Notes under the pieces: model-generated
The model's database searches: none
Told to the model about the DNA's origin: nothing
The model's input: the letters and a program-made list of their open reading frames with translations, nothing else
Shown: positions 15,921 through 24,251 of the stretch, one piece after another
How positions within the stretch are numbered: position 1 is the stretch's first letter
Layout: each line of letters opens with the position of its first letter
NCBI RefSeq assembly: GCF_900117395.1
Contig: NZ_FPEG01000002.1
Span: 372,001-436,000 of the forward strand
DNA from: Agrococcus sp. Marseille-P2731
GTDB taxonomy: Bacteria; Actinomycetota; Actinomycetes; Actinomycetales; Microbacteriaceae
DNA: 64,000 nt
Reading direction: 5' to 3'
Position numbers and translations under genes: made by a program

Positions 15921-16313
15921 CTAGGCCTCGAGCAGGGCCCGCAGGCGCTCGAGGTCGGCGGCGACCGCCCGCGCATCCGCCTCGAAGGCCGCTGCGCTCA
16001 CGCCGTCGAGCCGTCGCAGCGAGAACACCACCTCAGCCCCGAGCGGATGCGCGAGGACGCGAAGCGGGTTGTGCACCACCGCGCCGTCCGGCAGCGTCAC
16101 GTCGTGGTCCAAGACGCCGAGGTCGTTGGGCGGCGCGAAGCGCACGCGCACCTCTCCCATGGGCGACTCGACGACGAGCTCGTCGCCCTCGCGGCGCAGC
16201 GCACCAGCGGCGAGACCCGCGGCCCACTCGGGCAGGTGCTCGTCGCTGCCCGCGAACGCCCACACCTCGGCGGGCGCTCGACGGACCACGATGCTGAGGT
16301 GGCGAGACTCCAT
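15921..16313 (-). CDS. SRPBCC-like (START fold) small protein
   Basis: A 130-residue protein resembling a polyketide-cyclase/START-type SRPBCC domain. The opening ESRHLSIVVRRAPAEVWAFAGSDEHLPEWAAG is the usual first strand plus helix. Alternating strands (VRVRFAPPNDLGVLDHDVTLPDG, EVVFSLRRLDG) and a long carboxy helix follow. Members bind small hydrophobic ligands, but no ligand can be proposed. The ATG at 16311-16313 is preceded by GAGAGCC. It lies 47 bp downstream of fabG on the same strand and may be co-transcribed. Confidence 0.75.
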   Translation of the reverse strand: MESRHLSIVVRRAPAEVWAFAGSDEHLPEWAAGLAAGALRREGDELVVESPMGEVRVRFAPPNDLGVLDHDVTLPDGAVVHNPLRVLAHPLGAEVVFSLRRLDGVSAAAFEADARAVAADLERLRALLEA

Positions 16314-16360
16314 GGCGGCTCTCGGGTCGGCGCTCGGTCGTCGATCGTCCACGCAGGCCG

Positions 16361-17068
16361 TCAGTGGCCCATGCCGAGGCCGCCGTCGACGGGGATGACG
16401 GCGCCCGAGATGTAAGCGGCCTCGTCGCTCGCGATCCAGCGCACGACGTTCGCGACCTCCTCGGGCGAGGCGTAGCGGCCGGCCGGGATCGCCTTCCGGT
16501 ACTCCGCCTGCGTCGCCTCGTCGAGCTCGGCCGTCATGTCGGTCTCGATGAACCCGGGGGCGACGACGTTGGCGGTGATGCCCCGCGCGCCGAGCTCGCG
16601 CGTGATCGAGCGGGCGATGCCGACCAGACCGGCCTTCGACGCCGAGTAGTTGACCTGGCCGGGTCCGCCGTAGAGGCCGACGACGCTCGAGATGAGCACG
16701 ACGCGGCCCCACTTGGCGCGCAGCATGCCCTTCGAGGCTCGCTGCGCGACGCGGAACGCGCCGGTCAGGTTCGTGTCAACGACCTCGGAGAAGTCCTGCT
16801 CGCTCATGCGCATCAGCAGCGTGTCACGCGTGATGCCGGCGTTCGCCACCACCACCTCGACCGGGCCGAGCTCGGCCTCGACGGTCGTGAACGCCGCATC
16901 GATCGAGGCGCTGTCGGTCACGTCCGCGGCCACCGCCAGAGCGCCCTCTGGCCCGGAGCCGTCGCGCGAGGTGATCGCGACGCGGTGGCCGGCGTCGAGG
17001 AAGGCCTGGGCGATCGCGCGGCCGATGCCGCGGTTGCCGCCGGTGACGAGCACGGTGCGAGAGGTCAT
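16361..17068 (-). CDS. fabG: 3-oxoacyl-ACP reductase (SDR family)
   Basis: A 235-residue short-chain dehydrogenase/reductase. The NADP-binding motif is TGGNRGIG at 9-16, the NAG motif is ANAGIT at 75-80, and the catalytic triad is Ser127/128 (LISSVVG), Tyr141 and Lys145 (NYSASKAG). The carboxy end has PGFIETDM and GAVIPVDGGLGMGH. The overall form is very FabG-like, so a role in fatty-acid elongation is likely, although other SDR substrates cannot be excluded. A TAGGCT box ends 7 nt before the ATG. Confidence 0.9.
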   Translation of the reverse strand: MTSRTVLVTGGNRGIGRAIAQAFLDAGHRVAITSRDGSGPEGALAVAADVTDSASIDAAFTTVEAELGPVEVVVANAGITRDTLLMRMSEQDFSEVVDTNLTGAFRVAQRASKGMLRAKWGRVVLISSVVGLYGGPGQVNYSASKAGLVGIARSITRELGARGITANVVAPGFIETDMTAELDEATQAEYRKAIPAGRYASPEEVANVVRWIASDEAAYISGAVIPVDGGLGMGH

Positions 17069-17075
17069 GCCTGCA

Positions 17076-17081
17076 AGCCTA
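17076..17081 (-). promoter_or_regulatory. -10 box (TAGGCT) of fabG
   Basis: TAGGCT ends 7 nt before the fabG ATG at 17068. It faces away from the DUF3099 promoter. Confidence 0.5.
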
Positions 17082-17129
17082 GGGCGCGATCCATCGCTCA
17101 GGCACAGCGACCGAGTGGGCGCCCAGGCG

Positions 17130-17135
17130 TAGAGT
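17130..17135 (+). promoter_or_regulatory. -10 box (TAGAGT) of the DUF3099-SURF1 operon
   Basis: TAGAGT ends 10 nt before the ATG at 17146 and only 1 nt before a GTG at 17137, so it favours the ATG as the start. Confidence 0.4.
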
Positions 17136-17145
17136 TGTGGACGCC

Positions 17146-17478
17146 ATGCGAGAGCACAGAACCTGGAACGACAGAGTTCGGAAGCGCGGCTCTCGAGAGA
17201 GCGCCGGATCGCTCACCGATCTCCCCATGTCGCCCGACGAAGACCGTCAGCGGCGATTCCGGCTGTACTTCCTGCTCATGCTGGTGCGCGTCGCCTGCCT
17301 CGGCATCTTCTTCATCGTGCCCGAGTGGTGGAAGCTGATCCCGGCGTTCTTCGCCGTCTTCATCCCCTACTTCGCGGTCGTCATCGGCAGCGTGCCGACC
17401 CATCAGCAGCCGGAGCGCATCGAGGTGCCGAACGCGCTGCCGCCGGGGCCTTCGAGCCAGCCGGGCCAGCAGCCGTGA
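17146..17478 (+). CDS. DUF3099 membrane protein
   Basis: A 110-residue protein with the DUF3099 core SPDEDRQRRFRLYFLLMLVR followed by two hydrophobic segments (LVRVACLGIFFIV and LIPAFFAVFIPYFAVVIGSV) and a proline/glutamine-rich tail. Function is unknown; the domain is confined to Actinomycetota. The ATG at 17146 is chosen over the in-frame GTG at 17137 because the latter would overlap the presumed transcription start. It is the first gene of an operon whose next genes overlap by a few nt and end with SURF1. Confidence 0.8.
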   Translation: MREHRTWNDRVRKRGSRESAGSLTDLPMSPDEDRQRRFRLYFLLMLVRVACLGIFFIVPEWWKLIPAFFAVFIPYFAVVIGSVPTHQQPERIEVPNALPPGPSSQPGQQP

Positions 17479-17714
17479 GCCTGCTCTCGATGCTCGGCGG
17501 CGGCCAGGCGACGGCGCCGTGCTCGTCGGCGGGCTGCACGGCGGATGCAGCGCACGCCGTCCACTGGCGCAACCCGCGCATCCACTCGGCCGACCGGGTG
17601 AAGACCTGGGCGGCGTGCGAGGCCCACCGCGACACGCTCGCCGCGTGGCTCGAGTCGCGCGGGTTCCCGACCGTCGTGACGCCCTTCGGTGAGACGGTCG
17701 AGCGGGTCGCCTGA
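17475..17714 (+). CDS. Small Cys/His protein (often mislabelled acetone carboxylase)
   Basis: A 79-residue protein with a likely metal site formed by Cys16, Cys21, Cys48 and His51, and the conserved block HWRNPRIHSADRVKTWAACEAH. Close actinobacterial relatives are commonly labelled 'acetone carboxylase' in databases, but it is far too short for that enzyme and shares none of its domains. It is better described as a small zinc-ribbon-like protein of unknown role. The GTG start overlaps the DUF3099 stop (GTGA), and its TGA overlaps the SURF1 ATG. It is therefore tightly coupled to a cytochrome-oxidase assembly gene. Confidence 0.75.
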   Translation: MSLLSMLGGGQATAPCSSAGCTADAAHAVHWRNPRIHSADRVKTWAACEAHRDTLAAWLESRGFPTVVTPFGETVERVA

Positions 17715-18526
17715 TGCTGCGCCTCCTCCGCGAGCCTCGCTGGCTCGGCTACCTCGCCCTTGCCCTCGTGTTCGCGGTCGTCTGCTGCCTGCTCGGCATG
17801 TGGCAGTGGGATCGGCGCGAGACGGCACTGACGGCCATCGACCGCCTCGAGTCCAACTACGACCGCGACGCCGCGCCGCTCGAGGCGGTGCTGCCGGAGC
17901 CGAGCGCCTTCGACCCCGACCAGCAGTGGACGCCCGTCGAGCTCGAGGGCGAGTACGTGACGGATGCGCAGCTGCTGCTCCGAGGGCGCTGGCGGGGAGG
18001 CGACGTGGGCTTCGACGTCGTCGTGCCGTTCCGCACCACGACCGGCGCCGTGTTCGTCGTCGACCGCGGCTGGATCGACCAGGCCTCTGGCGCGGAGCAG
18101 CCCGTCACCGAGCCCGCGACGCCCGTCGGTCCGACGACGGTGGTCGCGCGACTGCGCCCGAACGAGGGCCAGATCGCCGGGCGCGGCGCGCCAGAGGGGC
18201 AGATCGCCTCGGTCGACCTGCCCTCCATCGCCGACTCGCTCGCGCGGCGGGGCGTCGCCGACACCACCTACACCGGCGCCTACGGCCTGCTGGTGAGCGA
18301 GGGCGGGGCGGCGCCGGCGGACGTGGCGATCGCGAGCCGGCCGGTGCTCGACGAGGGGCCGCACCTGTCGTACACGCTGCAGTGGTTCGTCTTCGCGCTC
18401 GGCGGCTTCGCGGCGGTCGCGTGGGGCATGCGCGAGGAGCTGCGATCGGCCTCCCCTGTCGAGCGCCCGCAGCGCGTGCGTCGTACCGACTCGGACATCG
18501 AGGACGACATCCTCGATCTGCGCTGA
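17714..18526 (+). CDS. SURF1-family cytochrome c oxidase assembly protein
   Basis: A 270-residue SURF1/Shy1 protein with a transmembrane helix near each end (about residues 11-29 and 215-238), a periplasmic-side central domain and an acidic cytoplasmic tail. Motifs include LGMWQWDRR after the first helix, the VVDRGWID box and SYTLQWFVFALGG in the second helix. SURF1 helps insert heme A into oxidase subunit I. This fits the heme A synthesis genes ctaA and ctaB elsewhere in the window. The ATG overlaps the previous stop as TGATG. Confidence 0.9.
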   Translation: MLRLLREPRWLGYLALALVFAVVCCLLGMWQWDRRETALTAIDRLESNYDRDAAPLEAVLPEPSAFDPDQQWTPVELEGEYVTDAQLLLRGRWRGGDVGFDVVVPFRTTTGAVFVVDRGWIDQASGAEQPVTEPATPVGPTTVVARLRPNEGQIAGRGAPEGQIASVDLPSIADSLARRGVADTTYTGAYGLLVSEGGAAPADVAIASRPVLDEGPHLSYTLQWFVFALGGFAAVAWGMREELRSASPVERPQRVRRTDSDIEDDILDLR

Positions 18527-18535
18527 TCGGCTCAC

Positions 18536-18558
18536 CGAGCGGCGCTCCGGCCCGCTCG
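18536..18558. terminator. Possible hairpin between convergent SURF1 and TRIC genes
   Basis: CGAGCGG at 18536-18542 pairs with CCGCTCG at 18552-18558 around a 9-nt loop in the 33-bp gap between convergent genes. It is modest in length and lacks a T-run. Confidence 0.35.
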
Positions 18559-18559
18559 C

Positions 18560-19219
18560 TCAGTCGCGGATGATCGTGATCGCCTCGGTCTTCAGCGCCG
18601 GCACGCGCCAGTGCAGCAGCTCGCTCGCGATGCGCAGCGCGCACACGCACGCCGCGATGATCGCGAGCACGTACCACTGGCCGTACCCGAGGGCGCTGGC
18701 GGCCGCCGCCGCGCTCGAGCCCACGAGGGCCGGCAGCAGGTAGAGGCGCGAATCGCGGCGGAAGACGGCGGGGATGTCGTTGGCGAGCGCGTCGCGGAGG
18801 ATGCCACCGCCGATGCCGGCGAGCATGCCGACGATCGCCGAGCCCACCGGGCTCACCCCGAGCTCGATGGCCTTCCTCGCGCCCTCGACCACGAAGATGC
18901 CGAGCCCGATGGCATCGAAGAGGAGCACCGGCTTCGTGAGCGTCGCCATCCACCGGTGCAGCACCCACACGAGCAGTGCCCCGCCGAGCGCGACCAGCGG
19001 CATCCACCAGTCCACGAGCGCCGCGACGGGCGTCGCGCCGATGAGCACGTCGCGCAGCATGCCACCGCCCGTGGCCGTGACGACCGCGAGCCCCGCCATG
19101 CCGACGAAGTCCATGCGCTTCTCGACGGCGAGCAGCGCCCCGGAGATCGCGAAGGCGAGGATGCCGATGCTCGAGAACGCATCGCGAGCGACCGCGAGCC
19201 AGCCGGTCGGCTCGTCCAT
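18560..19219 (-). CDS. Trimeric intracellular cation (TRIC)-family membrane protein
   Basis: A 219-residue membrane protein of the YicG/UPF0126 family, now recognised as prokaryotic TRIC-type cation channels. It is an internal duplication. Each half starts with an Asp-bearing helix (FSSIGILAFAISGALLAVEK and LFDAIGLGIFVVEGARK), followed by a glycine-rich hinge and RD motif (GGGMLRDVLIG and GIGGGILRDAL). Seven hydrophobic segments can be counted. It follows the ABC-F gene after 4 bp and is probably co-transcribed with it, although no functional link is evident. Confidence 0.88.
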   Translation of the reverse strand: MDEPTGWLAVARDAFSSIGILAFAISGALLAVEKRMDFVGMAGLAVVTATGGGMLRDVLIGATPVAALVDWWMPLVALGGALLVWVLHRWMATLTKPVLLFDAIGLGIFVVEGARKAIELGVSPVGSAIVGMLAGIGGGILRDALANDIPAVFRRDSRLYLLPALVGSSAAAAASALGYGQWYVLAIIAACVCALRIASELLHWRVPALKTEAITIIRD

Positions 19220-19223
19220 GGCG

Positions 19224-20834
19224 CTAGGCCAGCCCGATCAGCTCGAGGTACTCCGGGCTCCAGAGATCTTCGGTCCCGTCGGGCATGATCAGCACGCGCT
19301 CGGGGTCGAGCGCCTCGACGGCGCCCTCGTCGTGGCTCACCAGGATGACGGCGCCCTCGTAGGCGCCGAGCGCCCCGAGGATCTCCTCGCGGCTCGCGGG
19401 ATCGAGGTTGTTCGTCGGCTCGTCGAGCAGCAGCAGGTTGGCGCTCGAGACGACGAGCATCGCGAGCGAGAGCCGCGTCTTCTCGCCGCCGGAGAGCACG
19501 CGAGCCGGCTTGTCGGCGTCGTCACCCGTGAAGAGGAACGAGCCGAGCACGCGGCGCGCCTCGGTCGAGGTGATCTCGGGCGACGCGGTCACCATGTTCT
19601 GCAGCACGCTGCGCTCCACGTCGAGCGTCTCGTGCTCCTGGGCGTAGTAGCCGACCCGCAGGCCGTGGCCGCGCTCGATCTCTCCCGTGTCGCTCTCCGA
19701 GACCCCGGCGAGGATCCGCAGCAGCGTCGTCTTGCCCGCACCGTTGAAGCCCAGGATCACGACGCGCGAGCCGCGGTCGACGGCCAGGTCGACGGCGGTG
19801 AAGATCTCGAGCGAGCCGTAGGACTTCGAGAGGTCGCGCGCCATGATCGGCGTCTTGCCCACCGGTGCCGGCTTCGGGAAGCGCAGCTTGGCGACCCGAT
19901 CCACCGCGCGCTCGTCCTCGAGCCCAGCGCGCATCCGCTCTGCGCGCTTCGCCATCTGCTTGGAGGCGACTGCCTTCGACGCCTTCGCGCCCATCTTCGC
20001 CGCCTGCAGCTCGAGCTGGCCGGCCTGCTTCTCCACGTTCGCGCGCTCGCGCTTGCGACGCTCCGCGTCGGCCTCGCGCTGCCGCAGGTACAGCTTCCAG
20101 CTCATGTTGTAGATGTCGATGACCTGGCGGTTCGCGTCCAGGTAGAAGACGCGGTTCACGGTCTCCTCGACCAGCTGCACGTCGTGGCTGATCACCATCA
20201 GACCGCCCTGGTAGCCCTTGAGGAACTCGCGCAGCCAGACCACCGAGTCAGCGTCGAGGTGGTTGGTGGGCTCGTCCAGCAGCATCGTGTCGGCGCCGGA
20301 GAAGAGGATGCGCGCCAGCTCGATGCGGCGGCGCTGGCCGCCGGAGAGCGTCTCGAGGGGCTGGTCGAGGATGCGGTCCGGCAGCTGCAGGTTCGAGGCG
20401 ATCGCCGCGCCCTCGGCCTCGGCCGCGTAGCCGCCGAGCGCGAGGAAGCGATCCTCCAGGTGGCCGTAGCGACGCATGGCATCATCGGCGACGGAGCCGC
20501 CCTCGCCCATCTGCTCGCTCGCGATCCGCATGCCCTCGACGATCTCGCCGAGCCCTCGAGCATCGAGGATCCGCCGGCGCGCGGTCTGCTTGGGATCGCC
20601 AGAGCGCGGATCCTGCGGCAGGTAGCCGATCTCGCCGCTGCGGTCGATCGTGCCGACGGCGGTGTGGCCGTCGCGGTCGTCGCTGATGCCGGCGAGCACC
20701 TTCGTGAGCGTGGTCTTGCCCGCCCCGTTCCGACCAACCAGGCCGATCTTGTCCCCGGCCGAGATGCGGAACGAGACGTCGCTCATCAGGGTGCGGGGGC
20801 CGATGGAGAGCTCGAAGCCGGACACAGCGATCAT
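19224..20834 (-). CDS. ABC-F family ATP-binding protein
   Basis: A 536-residue soluble protein with two ABC ATPase domains and no membrane part. The first Walker A is GRNGAGKTT at about 34-42 and the second is GFNGAGKTT. Signatures are LSGGQRRR and LSGGEKTR, and Walker B motifs are MLLDEPTNHLD and LLLDEPTNNLD. A charged linker rich in Arg, Lys and Glu (about residues 250-310) joins them. ABC-F proteins act on the ribosome as translation factors or antibiotic-resistance factors. This one is closest in style to the housekeeping Ettl/Uup-type members, but which is not certain. Confidence 0.9.
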   Translation of the reverse strand: MIAVSGFELSIGPRTLMSDVSFRISAGDKIGLVGRNGAGKTTLTKVLAGISDDRDGHTAVGTIDRSGEIGYLPQDPRSGDPKQTARRRILDARGLGEIVEGMRIASEQMGEGGSVADDAMRRYGHLEDRFLALGGYAAEAEGAAIASNLQLPDRILDQPLETLSGGQRRRIELARILFSGADTMLLDEPTNHLDADSVVWLREFLKGYQGGLMVISHDVQLVEETVNRVFYLDANRQVIDIYNMSWKLYLRQREADAERRKRERANVEKQAGQLELQAAKMGAKASKAVASKQMAKRAERMRAGLEDERAVDRVAKLRFPKPAPVGKTPIMARDLSKSYGSLEIFTAVDLAVDRGSRVVILGFNGAGKTTLLRILAGVSESDTGEIERGHGLRVGYYAQEHETLDVERSVLQNMVTASPEITSTEARRVLGSFLFTGDDADKPARVLSGGEKTRLSLAMLVVSSANLLLLDEPTNNLDPASREEILGALGAYEGAVILVSHDEGAVEALDPERVLIMPDGTEDLWSPEYLELIGLA

Positions 20835-20897
20835 GCGCGCGCAAGCCTCTCGTGACGGGGGTGGGGGTTCGGCACGCGATGAGCGGGCCAGCCGTCC

Positions 20898-20903
20898 AGC
20901 CTA
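20898..20903 (-). promoter_or_regulatory. -10-like box (TAGGCT) upstream of the ABC-F gene
   Basis: TAGGCT lies 63 nt before the ABC-F ATG in the gap after the PEP-mutase-family gene. It would give a leadered mRNA, unlike most boxes here. Confidence 0.35.
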
Positions 20904-20923
20904 TCAGCGGTGGGCGCCGCAGC

Positions 20924-21682
20924 TCACCGCCAGGCGCGCACGAGCTCGTCGATGGTGTCCGTCAGCGCTGCCTGCAGCAGCGGGCCGAAGGTCACGCGGC
21001 GCGCTCCGCTGGCCCTGATGGCGGCGAGGTCGCCGACGACGGCGCCCGAGATCGGATGCGCGGTCACGTTCACCGGGAGCGTCACGCGCTCGAGGATCGC
21101 GGCGAGCGCCTCTGCGCTCGGCGGCATCACGGGGTAGAGCGAGCGCGCCCCGGCCTGCTCGCACAGCTCCATGCGCATGATCGCCTGCTCCAGCGGGTCG
21201 GCGCCGGCCAGCAGCTGCGGGCGGGCGAAGGCGTCGGTGCGGGCGTTGATGACGACCTCCACGCCGGCCGCGTCCGCAGCGGCGCGCATGTCGGCGATGT
21301 AGTCGGCGTGCTCCTGCGGCTCGCGCATGCGACCCTCGGCGTGCACGGTGTCCTCGATGTTGAGGCCGACGGCACCCGCCGACAGCAGCCGGTCGATGAG
21401 CTCGGCCGCGGGGGTGCCGTAGCCCGACTCGAGATCTGCGGAGACGGGGACCTCGACCGCCGCCGCGATGCGGGCGACGCCCTCGAGCGCCTCGTCGAGC
21501 GCCATCTGCTCGTTGTCCCCCTGCCCGCGGGACTCGGCGAGCGGGTGGCTGCCGACGCTGATCGCGGCGAACCCCGCGTCGACGACGGCGCGGGCGGACC
21601 ACGCATCCCAGACGGTCGGCAGCACGACGAGCTCGTCGTGCATGCGCAGCAGTGCGGTGGCCTTGGAGGTGAGATCGCTCAT
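20924..21682 (-). CDS. Isocitrate lyase/PEP mutase family protein
   Basis: A 252-residue TIM-barrel enzyme of the PEP mutase/isocitrate lyase superfamily. The metal and substrate signature DLESGYG (about residues 83-89), the NIEDTVH strand and the INARTDAF strand are present. The Cys-bearing KKCGH motif of true isocitrate lyase is missing, so it is more likely a carboxyvinyl-carboxyphosphonate mutase, oxaloacetate decarboxylase or 2-methylisocitrate-like enzyme. The reaction cannot be assigned. A TAGCCT box lies 6 nt before the ATG. It stands alone, divergent from bioY. Confidence 0.85.
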   Translation of the reverse strand: MSDLTSKATALLRMHDELVVLPTVWDAWSARAVVDAGFAAISVGSHPLAESRGQGDNEQMALDEALEGVARIAAAVEVPVSADLESGYGTPAAELIDRLLSAGAVGLNIEDTVHAEGRMREPQEHADYIADMRAAADAAGVEVVINARTDAFARPQLLAGADPLEQAIMRMELCEQAGARSLYPVMPPSAEALAAILERVTLPVNVTAHPISGAVVGDLAAIRASGARRVTFGPLLQAALTDTIDELVRAWR

Positions 21683-21688
21683 GGGGTC

Positions 21689-21694
21689 AGGCTA
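21689..21694 (-). promoter_or_regulatory. -10 box (TAGCCT) of the PEP-mutase-family gene
   Basis: TAGCCT ends 6 nt before the ATG at 21682, consistent with leaderless transcription. Confidence 0.5.
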
Positions 21695-21746
21695 TGCGCG
21701 GCGACGACTCGTCAGCCAGATGCCGCTCGCTTCCATCGCACCGTCA

Positions 21747-21752
21747 TAGGCT
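21747..21752 (+). promoter_or_regulatory. -10 box (TAGGCT) of bioY
   Basis: TAGGCT ends 6 nt before the ATG at 21759, favouring this ATG over the in-frame GTG at 21753. Confidence 0.5.
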
Positions 21753-21758
21753 GTGGCC

Positions 21759-22379
21759 ATGACCGCTGCCGCTGTGCCCATCACCCGCCGCACCGTCCTG
21801 GCCGACGCCCTCGTCGGCCAGCGCACCCTTGCGAAGGACCTCCTGCTCGTCGTCGCCGGTGTGACCGTCGTGGCGGCGCTCGCGCAGGTCGAGATCCCGA
21901 TGTGGCCGGTGCCGATCACGGGCCAGACGCTCGGCGTCATGCTCGTCTCCGCAGCGCTCGGCTTCCGCCGCGGCGTCTCGGCGATGGTCGGATATCTCGC
22001 GCTCGGCCTCGCCGGCGCCCCGGTCTTCGCGGGCTTCACGGGCTCGATCGCGGCGATCGGCAAGCCGAGCTTCGGCTTCATCATCGGCTTCATCGCGACC
22101 GCGGCCGTCGTCGGCTGGCTCGCCGAGCGCCGCTGGGATCGCCGCCCGGTGCTCGCGGTCGCGCTGTTCGGCCTCGCGAGCCTCATCCCGTTCGCCTTCG
22201 GCGTCCCCTACATGGCCGCGGTCCTCGCTGCGCTCGGCACGCCCGTCGACCTCGCCGGCGCGCTGAGCGTGGGCTTCCTGCCGTTCATCGTCGGCGGGCT
22301 CGTCAAGTGGGCGATCGCCGCCGCGGCGCTGCCCGCGGCATGGGCGGGCGTTCGAGCGCTCGACCGCTCGGCCGACTGA
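21759..22379 (+). CDS. bioY: BioY, substrate-binding subunit of a biotin ECF transporter
   Basis: A 206-residue membrane protein with about six helices. It contains the BioY hallmark ITGQTLGVMLVSAALG after the first helix and the glycine-rich GFIIGFIATAAVV. BioY binds biotin and works with EcfA/EcfT energising subunits, which are not next to it here. No biotin synthesis genes are in the window. The biotin-dependent carboxylase at 52.4-54.1 kb and fatty-acid synthesis are consumers. No biotin-repressor palindrome was recognised upstream. Confidence 0.92.
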   Translation: MTAAAVPITRRTVLADALVGQRTLAKDLLLVVAGVTVVAALAQVEIPMWPVPITGQTLGVMLVSAALGFRRGVSAMVGYLALGLAGAPVFAGFTGSIAAIGKPSFGFIIGFIATAAVVGWLAERRWDRRPVLAVALFGLASLIPFAFGVPYMAAVLAALGTPVDLAGALSVGFLPFIVGGLVKWAIAAAALPAAWAGVRALDRSAD

Positions 22380-22454
22380 CGCCGGCCGCACCCGCTGCCG
22401 CCCTCTCGGCCGCGTCGGCCGGCGCATCCGTCGACGGACGACGCCCGCACCGCG

Positions 22455-22460
22455 TAGCGT
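22455..22460 (+). promoter_or_regulatory. -10 box (TAGCGT) of the DEAD-box helicase gene
   Basis: TAGCGT ends 7 nt before the ATG at 22468, so a leaderless mRNA is likely. Confidence 0.5.
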
Positions 22461-22467
22461 TGCGGTC

Positions 22468-24243
22468 ATGACTGACGAGCAGCACACCGACGCACCCACC
22501 GCCGAGAGCGAGCGGATCACCTTCGCGAGCCTCGGCTTGCCGCCGGGCATCCTGCGCGCGCTCGACGACGTCGGCTACGAGACGCCCTCGGCGATCCAGG
22601 CCGAGACCATCCCCGTGCTGCTCTCCGGTCGTGACCTGATCGGCCTCGCGCAGACGGGGACCGGCAAGACCGCAGCCTTCGCGCTCCCCGTGCTGGCGGC
22701 CGTCGACGTGGCGAAGCGGAGCCCGCAGGCACTCGTGCTGACGCCCACGCGAGAGCTCGCCGTGCAGGTCTGCGAGGCCTTCGAGCGCTATGCGGCGCAC
22801 CTGGGCGGCGTCCACGTGCTGCCGATCTACGGCGGGCAGGGCTACGGCGTGCAGCTGTCGGCGCTGCGTCGCGGCGTCCACGTCGTGGTGGGCACGCCCG
22901 GCCGCATCATGGACCACCTCGCCAAGGGCACGCTCGACCTCTCGGGCCTGACGCACGTCGTGCTCGACGAGGCCGACGAGATGCTCCGGATGGGCTTCGC
23001 GGAGGACGTGGACCAGATCCTGCAGGCGACGCCGGCCGAGAAGCAGGTCGCGCTGTTCTCGGCGACGATGCCGCGGCAGATCCGCGCCATCTCGCAGCAG
23101 CACCTGCGGGAGCCCGCGGAGGTGACGGTGCGCTCCGGCGCGTCGAGCTCCCCCAGCATCCGCCAGCGCGCGCTGATGGTCTCCTACCAGCAGAAGCTCG
23201 AGGCGCTCACCCGGGTGCTCGAGGTGGAGCCGTTCGAGGGCGCCATCGTGTTCACGCGCACGCGCAACGAGACCGAGACGGTCGCGGAGCGGCTGCGCGC
23301 ACGCGGCTACGCCGCCGCCGCGATCTCGGGCGACGTCGCTCAGCCGCAGCGCGAGAAGACCATCGAGCAGCTGCGCTCCGGCGACCTCGACGTGCTGGTC
23401 GCCACGGACGTCGCGGCACGAGGCCTCGACGTCGAGCGCATCAGCCACGTCATCAACTACGACCTGCCGATCGACACGGAGTCCTACACGCACCGCATCG
23501 GCCGCACCGGCCGCGCAGGCCGCACGGGCGACGCGATCAGCTTCGTCACGGCGCGCGAGCGACGGATGCTGGGCACGATCGAGAAGGCCACACGCAGCAC
23601 CGTGACGATCATGCCGATGCCGAGCGCCGACGAGGTCAACTCGACCAGGCTCACGCGCTTCGACGACGCCATCACGGCGGCCCTCGGCCAGAGCGACCGG
23701 ATCGAGCGCTTCCGCGAGATCGTGGCCCACTACGTCGAGCACCACGACGTGCCGCAGGAGGACGTCGCTGCCGCGCTCGCCGTGGTGGCGCAGGGCGACA
23801 CTCCCCTGCTGCTCGACGAGCAGGCGGATCGCGCCCTGCAGGCCTCCCGCGCCGCGCGGACCGACCGTCCGGAGCGCAGCGACCGGCCTGCCCGCGCCAG
23901 CGACGAGGGCGGCGAGCGCCGATCGCGACGCGGCCCGTCCGATGCGACGACCTACCGCCTGGCGGTCGGCAGCCGCCGCGGTGTGGAGCCGCGACAGATC
24001 GTCGGCGCTCTCGCGAACGAGGGCGGACTCGGCCGCGATGACTTCGGCAGGATCCAGATCAACTTCGACTTCACGCTCGTCGAGCTGCCCCAGCTCGATC
24101 GGTCGCAGCTCGAGAAGCTCTCGAAGACCCGGATCCTCGGGGTGCCGATCGACATCCGGGCCGACACGGGCCGGCGCGAGGGTGGCCGCGGCGGCCGTGA
24201 CGACAGGCCGCAGCGCAAGCCGCGCCACGATCGCGACCGCTAG
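22468..24243 (+). CDS. DEAD-box RNA helicase (DeaD/CsdA-like)
   Basis: A 591-residue ATP-dependent RNA helicase. It has the Q motif (Phe19 and Gln44), motif I AQTGTGKT at 61-68, PTRELA, TPGR, the DEAD box in VLDEADEML, SAT, and HRIGRTGRAGRTG. A Lys/Arg/Glu-rich spacer leads to a carboxy DbpA-type RNA-binding domain (YRLAVGSRRGVEPRQIVGAL) and a basic tail rich in Arg and Gly. This matches cold-shock/ribosome-assembly helicases. The stop is 21 bp from the convergent pnuC stop, with a hairpin between them. Confidence 0.94.
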   Translation: MTDEQHTDAPTAESERITFASLGLPPGILRALDDVGYETPSAIQAETIPVLLSGRDLIGLAQTGTGKTAAFALPVLAAVDVAKRSPQALVLTPTRELAVQVCEAFERYAAHLGGVHVLPIYGGQGYGVQLSALRRGVHVVVGTPGRIMDHLAKGTLDLSGLTHVVLDEADEMLRMGFAEDVDQILQATPAEKQVALFSATMPRQIRAISQQHLREPAEVTVRSGASSSPSIRQRALMVSYQQKLEALTRVLEVEPFEGAIVFTRTRNETETVAERLRARGYAAAAISGDVAQPQREKTIEQLRSGDLDVLVATDVAARGLDVERISHVINYDLPIDTESYTHRIGRTGRAGRTGDAISFVTARERRMLGTIEKATRSTVTIMPMPSADEVNSTRLTRFDDAITAALGQSDRIERFREIVAHYVEHHDVPQEDVAAALAVVAQGDTPLLLDEQADRALQASRAARTDRPERSDRPARASDEGGERRSRRGPSDATTYRLAVGSRRGVEPRQIVGALANEGGLGRDDFGRIQINFDFTLVELPQLDRSQLEKLSKTRILGVPIDIRADTGRREGGRGGRDDRPQRKPRHDRDR

Positions 24244-24251
24244 CGCGCGCG

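Noticed and set aside
17475-17714. Acetone carboxylase subunit
   Set aside because: The protein has only 79 residues and shares no domain with acetone carboxylase; the name is a propagated database error.
20924-21682. True isocitrate lyase of the glyoxylate cycle
   Set aside because: The protein is too short (252 residues) and lacks the KKCGH catalytic motif; only the superfamily can be named.
21700-21758. Biotin-repressor operator upstream of bioY
   Set aside because: No palindrome of the expected length was found; only the TAGGCT box is visible.
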